Part shown: one piece after another, positions 22,054-24,003 of the stretch
How positions within the stretch are numbered: the stretch's first letter is position 1
Layout of the letters: each line of letters opens with the position of its first letter
Assembly (NCBI GenBank): GCA_027034115.1
Contig: JALVJB010000158.1
Span: 1 to 24,003 of the forward strand
Direction: 5' to 3'
Origin: Acidilobaceae archaeon
Lineage (GTDB): Archaea > Thermoproteota > Thermoprotei_A > Sulfolobales > Acidilobaceae
DNA length: 24,003 nt
The notes under the pieces: model-generated
Seen by the model: only the letters and a program-made list of their open reading frames with translations
The model's database searches: none
Told to the model about the DNA's origin: nothing
Translations under genes and position numbers: made by a program

Positions 22054-22641
22054 CTTCTCCTTTTTCACCAGGGATGCTACCTCCTTCACGAGTTTCTCAA
22101 CCCTCTTCTGGGCGGTGGCGATGTCCTTCTCTTTGCACCAGCTCTCGTAAAAGCAGATATGCATAGTGTTGGCGGCGTACCAGGCGTCGCTGACCCATTC
22201 GCCGAGCTCGTCCTCCAGCCTTCTCTTCCACTCCCACAGCTCTCCATGACTAGTTAGCCGCTTCTCCTCCTTCCAAAATGCATAAGCTTTAACCGCGAGA
22301 GCCGCGGCACCCCATAGTTTCTCGGCGGCCTGCCGGACATTACCCTTCCCTAGCTCCTCGCGGGCCTCCTCCAATAGGTCCTCTGCAGCCTCCACATACT
22401 CCAATGCCCTATCCTTAGGGTCAAGGCTCTGGCTCAGAACCTCAACAAGATACTCATCGACGCTAAGACCCTGCCTCTCCGCCTCCTCCCGGACACGCCT
22501 GGCTAGACGGCCCCGGATAACTAGTGCCTCAGCCAATCCCAACGCCCCGAGAATAAAAATATAGGCTCCGCGGCTAAATAGAATGGACGCAATGGCGGAC
22601 GGGAGCACGTAAACGGCTAATGCTGTTGAAACGTAGCTCAC
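22045..22641 (-). CDS. PaREP1/HEPN-like protein with an N-terminal membrane segment
   Basis: Cargo gene of the element, 198 residues. Residues about 70-180 match the PaREP1 pattern, a family expanded in Pyrobaculum and other crenarchaea and related to HEPN helical bundles: LDPKDRALEYVEAAEDLLEE, GNVRQAAEKLWGAAALAVKA, LTSHGELWEWKRRL and AANTMHICFYESWC. The typical HEPN RxxxxH catalytic motif is not evident; the conserved part is the SHGELW region. The N-terminus (residues about 5-42) is hydrophobic, probably one or two membrane helices. It is followed by a charged ribbon-helix-like stretch (RVREEAERQGLSVDEYLVEV). Start is GTG 22641. A toxin-like or accessory role is possible but not shown. Confidence 0.78.
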   Translation of the reverse strand: MSYVSTALAVYVLPSAIASILFSRGAYIFILGALGLAEALVIRGRLARRVREEAERQGLSVDEYLVEVLSQSLDPKDRALEYVEAAEDLLEEAREELGKGNVRQAAEKLWGAAALAVKAYAFWKEEKRLTSHGELWEWKRRLEDELGEWVSDAWYAANTMHICFYESWCKEKDIATAQKRVEKLVKEVASLVKKEKSD

Positions 22642-22707
22642 AGAGCAGTTCGTGAAGTAGGATGCGGAGAAGGGTGCAAGAAACCCTTACCCCTGCCGAT
22701 AACCCTC

Positions 22708-23025
22708 GTGCGGGAAGAGTTCAAGGTAGCAATAGAGCATATCTGGGGGGTACCCAGAGAACTACACCCCGCTACCGCCGCCAATAACCCCAGCAGAAAT
22801 ACCCGGCCCGGCACCGTTAGACCAGCTATACCCACAACTATCAAACACCACCTTCTCCACCTAACAGTTTCTCTCAGTTCTGCTGGGCTTCAACCCTTTC
22901 TTTTGCTACTGGTTTTGGCGAGACCTATATTATGCTCTTGGAGTTCTGGTACAAACAGCGGGGGTTACGGTACAGCGTTCGCGGTAATAGTATTAACACT
23001 AGTCATAATCGTGGGAACATACTAA
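22708..23025 (+). CDS. Doubtful small ORF ending in a hydrophobic, glycine-tyrosine-led helix
   Basis: A 105-codon open frame divergent from the PaREP1-like gene. The first 60 residues are low in structure and show no pattern. The last 23 (SGGYGTAFAVIVLTLVIIVG then TY) form one convincing transmembrane helix that resembles the GYG.FALIVVLFILLIIVG helix of YjcZ-type small membrane proteins. The frame may be open by chance. A shorter product starting at TTG 22903 or 22915 (40 and 36 codons) would contain two hydrophobic stretches. No good ribosome-binding site or promoter is seen for either form. Confidence 0.3.
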   Translation: MREEFKVAIEHIWGVPRELHPATAANNPSRNTRPGTVRPAIPTTIKHHLLHLTVSLSSAGLQPFLLLLVLARPILCSWSSGTNSGGYGTAFAVIVLTLVIIVGTY

Positions 23026-23343
23026 CCCCCTCCACACGCATTCTCCCCGAGATGGTTTAAGGGATAACTATTCCTCCCGCCTACCCTACGGCCACCCGAC
23101 ACTCACTTTAATGGCGTAGATGGTTTGAGACCCTACTCCGCTCTTATACATCATTCTTTGTTAACCGCAAAAGTATTCGGGAGGGTATCGGGATAGATAC
23201 TATCATGGTTTCTAGGTATATAATTTACTATTATCTCTTGGGAAGACCACCCAGCATATACCCCTTAACCATCAAATTATCTGTTGAGATATTCATCCTT
23301 CTCTGTCGAGACGTCGGCGTTGTGGTAAACATGTTTACCCGCC
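23026..23343. other. Non-coding stretch of the element, AT-rich, with palindromes
   Basis: No open frame of note on either strand. It contains several TATA-like words (GTATATAA at 23217-23224 on the plus strand; GGTATATG on the minus strand near 23258-23265), a nested inverted repeat GTATC...GATAC (23185-23200), and ATGGTTT three times (about 23053, 23120, 23204). Composition is lower in GC than the chromosomal genes. It may hold the element's replication or control region or simply be decayed sequence. Confidence 0.45.
23324..23339. promoter_or_regulatory. Perfect 16-bp palindrome upstream of intN
   Basis: GGTAAACATGTTTACC is a perfect palindrome, flanked by CGGCG (23315-23319) and CGCCG (23340-23344), which pair as well with a four-base offset (TTGT). 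It is immediately followed by a second inverted repeat (23344-23362). It is a likely protein-binding site, such as an operator or an iteron-like site. Confidence 0.5.
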
Positions 23344-23362
23344 GTAGTTAAAAGTTAACTAC
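23344..23362. promoter_or_regulatory. Inverted repeat overlapping the probable intN promoter
   Basis: GTAGTTAA, AAG, TTAACTAC: two exact 8-bp arms around 3 nt. The central AT-rich part (AGTTAAAAG) is the best TATA candidate for intN, about 25 nt before the ATG at 23379. A repressor bound here would block transcription. The right half is also the AGTTAACTAC word found beside both att sites. Confidence 0.5.
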
Positions 23363-23646
23363 AATCGGGTGATGGTATATGTCTTCGGAGAGGGAGATTG
23401 ACTCTCGTAATCAAGCGGGTCAAGGGAAGACCGTATGTCTATGAGCAGTTCCGACGCGGCGATATGATTGTAACGAAGTACATTGGCCCGCTCGAAGAAA
23501 TAGTTAGAGTGTTCCAACTGTACAAGAGTCTCGGGAAAGTCTAGAAGCTCTCTAAGAGGGACCTGCGTCGTCTCGCCAAGATACTTCTCCAGGAGTACGA
23601 GAAAGCTATTGACAAAGCGGTGGAGAAGCTCTACACCCGCACAAGT

Positions 23647-23656
23647 GTAGTTAACT
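23647..23656 (-). repeat. Possible integrase arm-type site, right (AGTTAACTAC on the minus strand)
   Basis: GTAGTTAACT on the plus strand, 31 nt before attR, is the exact inverse of the site at 21239-21248. In the circular form the two decamers would flank the core att sequence as an inverted pair at nearly equal distances (31 and 29 nt). Confidence 0.4.
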
Positions 23657-23687
23657 CGATGGAGAATCCGCGGGAGCCAAATGGAGC

Positions 23688-23755
23688 TTGGTGGGCCCGC
23701 GGGGATTTGAACCCCGGACCTCCGCCGTGTAAGGGCGGCGTCCTAACCAGGCTAG
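23688..23755. repeat. attR: right copy of the att repeat, inside the intact tRNA-Val
   Basis: Direct repeat of attL, from TTGGTGGGCCCG through GGCTAG, with about five differences over 68-69 nt. It covers the tRNA from the 3' CCA through the anticodon arm into the D arm. Beyond it the two copies diverge, attR continuing into the tRNA 5' end and attL into intC. Confidence 0.85.
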
Positions 23756-23766
23756 ACGACGGGCCC
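23689..23766 (-). tRNA. trnV: tRNA-Val (anticodon TAC), CCA encoded, target of integration
   Basis: Complete cloverleaf on the minus strand. Acceptor GGGCCCG/CGGGCCC pairs over 7 bp with discriminator A and an encoded CCA. D stem is GTCT/GGAC (with a U-G pair) with a loop containing GG. Anticodon stem is CCGCC/GGCGG with loop CTTACAC, giving anticodon TAC. T stem is CGGGG/CCCCG with loop TTCAAAT. No intron. Its 3' part (as far as the D arm) doubles as attR, so after insertion the gene was restored with sequence brought by the element. Confidence 0.95.
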
Positions 23767-23797
23767 CCAATTATGCTATACCCGCCTGAGTAGCCGG

Positions 23798-23805
23798 ATT
23801 TAAAT
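23798..23805 (-). promoter_or_regulatory. TATA box of tRNA-Val
   Basis: ATTTAAAT, centred about 36 nt before the tRNA 5' end on the minus strand, within the 52-nt gap after the UMP kinase gene. A short leader removed by RNase P would be expected. Confidence 0.55.
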
Positions 23806-23818
23806 TATCGCCCCTCCC

Positions 23819-24003
23819 TTACGGGTGCACTATTGTACCAGCTCTCTCCCTTTCAATTACTACTCTAGCTAGTAGATCCGGGTCTCCGTGTAGGAAGTGT
23901 ATTCTTATCCTACTGCGCTTGGCTATTTCTAAGGCCATTTGGTCTAGTAGTTCGTATCTTCCTGGGGCTTGAGGGTTCCCTTTTATGATTTTTTCTAGCT
24001 GAT
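23819..24003 (-). CDS. pyrH: Probable UMP kinase (C-terminal part only)
   Basis: The last 61 codons of a minus-strand gene whose start lies beyond the right edge. The sequence GRYELLDQMALEIAKRSRIR then IHFLHGDPDLLARVV and GTIVHP matches the C-terminus of archaeal UMP kinases, which as recalled read like KYELFDPLALKIIERSKI..R.IDGRDPENI......GT.V.P. The enzyme phosphorylates UMP to UDP in pyrimidine nucleotide synthesis. The stop lies 52 nt upstream of tRNA-Val. Other amino-acid-kinase-family enzymes are the alternative. Confidence 0.65.
   Translation of the reverse strand, partial: QLEKIIKGNPQAPGRYELLDQMALEIAKRSRIRIHFLHGDPDLLARVVIERERAGTIVHP

Larger units (their letters stand above)
21141..23755 (+). 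mobile_element. Tiny integrated element (about 2.55 kb) in tRNA-Val, with a partitioned SSV-type integrase
   Basis: Bounded by two direct copies of the 3' portion of a tRNA-Val gene: attL 21141-21209 and attR 23688-23755, the latter inside the intact tRNA. The integrase C-terminal part starts in attL and the N-terminal part runs into attR, both on the plus strand and in the same att reading frame. Joining attR to attL in a circle therefore restores one gene. This is the organisation left by SSV/pNOB8-type integrases. Circle size from the att spacing is 2547 bp. Cargo is one PaREP1/HEPN-like gene, one doubtful small ORF and a palindrome-bearing non-coding region. No replication gene is visible, so it is a remnant or a satellite-like element that depended on functions supplied in trans. 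Confidence 0.85.
23398..23755 (+). pseudogene. SSV-type tyrosine recombinase, N-terminal part (intN), with an amber stop
   Basis: The N-terminal part of the integrase, separated from intC by integration. From TTG 23398 the frame reads LTLVIKRVKGRPYVYEQFRR, then GDMIVTKYIGPLEEIVRVFQ and LYKSLGKV before a TAG at 23542-23544. After it the same frame continues KLSKRDLRRLAKILLQEYEK and runs through attR as WWARGDLNPGPPPCKGGVLT. The RPYVY...YIGPLEEI pattern is typical of the N-terminus of archaeal SSV-type integrases. An ATG at 23379 (MSSEREI) would suit a leaderless start from the palindromic promoter but needs a one-base shift to enter this frame. Not functional as it stands. Confidence 0.75.

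Noticed and set aside
22638..22844. Minus-strand ORF with a lipoprotein-like start (LLGLLAAVAGCSS)
   Set aside because: It overlaps the start of the PaREP1-like gene and its second half has no protein-like pattern; the cysteine motif is probably chance.

Overview
The window is chromosomal DNA from a hyperthermophilic crenarchaeon (Thermoproteota), most likely of the Desulfurococcales. The evidence is an archaeal-type ribosomal protein cluster with eL32, eL19 and an RNase P protein inside it, an apparent Rpo13 RNA polymerase subunit, a crenarchaeal-style PCNA, an Lhr helicase, a PaREP1-family protein, TATA-box promoters with leaderless or very short leaders, frequent GTG/TTG starts, and an SSV-type integrase that reads through a tRNA gene. 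The species cannot be named from the sequence alone.

Layout. 1-10742 is a mixed housekeeping and accessory region: an Lhr helicase running off the left edge, an unidentified membrane protein, rpo13, a small unknown protein divergent from pcn (sliding clamp), a zinc-ribbon protein, then a minus-strand run of a DUF72 protein, a metallo-beta-lactamase-fold protein and an AbrB-ACT regulator. These are followed on the plus strand by an 81-residue protein with a Cas4-like nuclease, and by a MoxR ATPase with a VWA partner. 10743-19899 is an almost gap-free cluster of 18 ribosomal proteins plus Rpp29 (uS19, uL22, uS3, uL29, Rpp29, uS17, uL14, uL24, eS4, uL5, uS14, uS8, uL6, eL32, eL19, uL18, uS5, uL30, uL15). 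It has a promoter at its head and a second one before uL6. The usual uL3-uL4-uL23-uL2 head and the secY tail are absent. 20005-21024 is a double-hotdog thioesterase.

21141-23755 is the most unusual part: a mobile element of only about 2.55 kb integrated in tRNA-Val(UAC). Its integrase gene is cut in two by the insertion, with the C-terminal part at the left end and the N-terminal part at the right end. Both parts read through the duplicated tRNA 3' portion in the same frame and encode a WWARGDLNP peptide. Both halves are now damaged. Between them lie a PaREP1/HEPN-like membrane protein, a possible tiny membrane protein and a non-coding region with two tandem palindromes. The two att copies carry different valine anticodons (GAC left, TAC right). 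The window ends with the intact tRNA-Val and the C-terminus of an archaeal UMP kinase.

Two further DNA-level signals are not explained by genes. One is an odd palindrome, GAGGGWCCCTC, present six times between 2.4 and 10.7 kb, in all reading-frame phases. The other is a strongly folded 68-nt intergenic element at 4715-4782.
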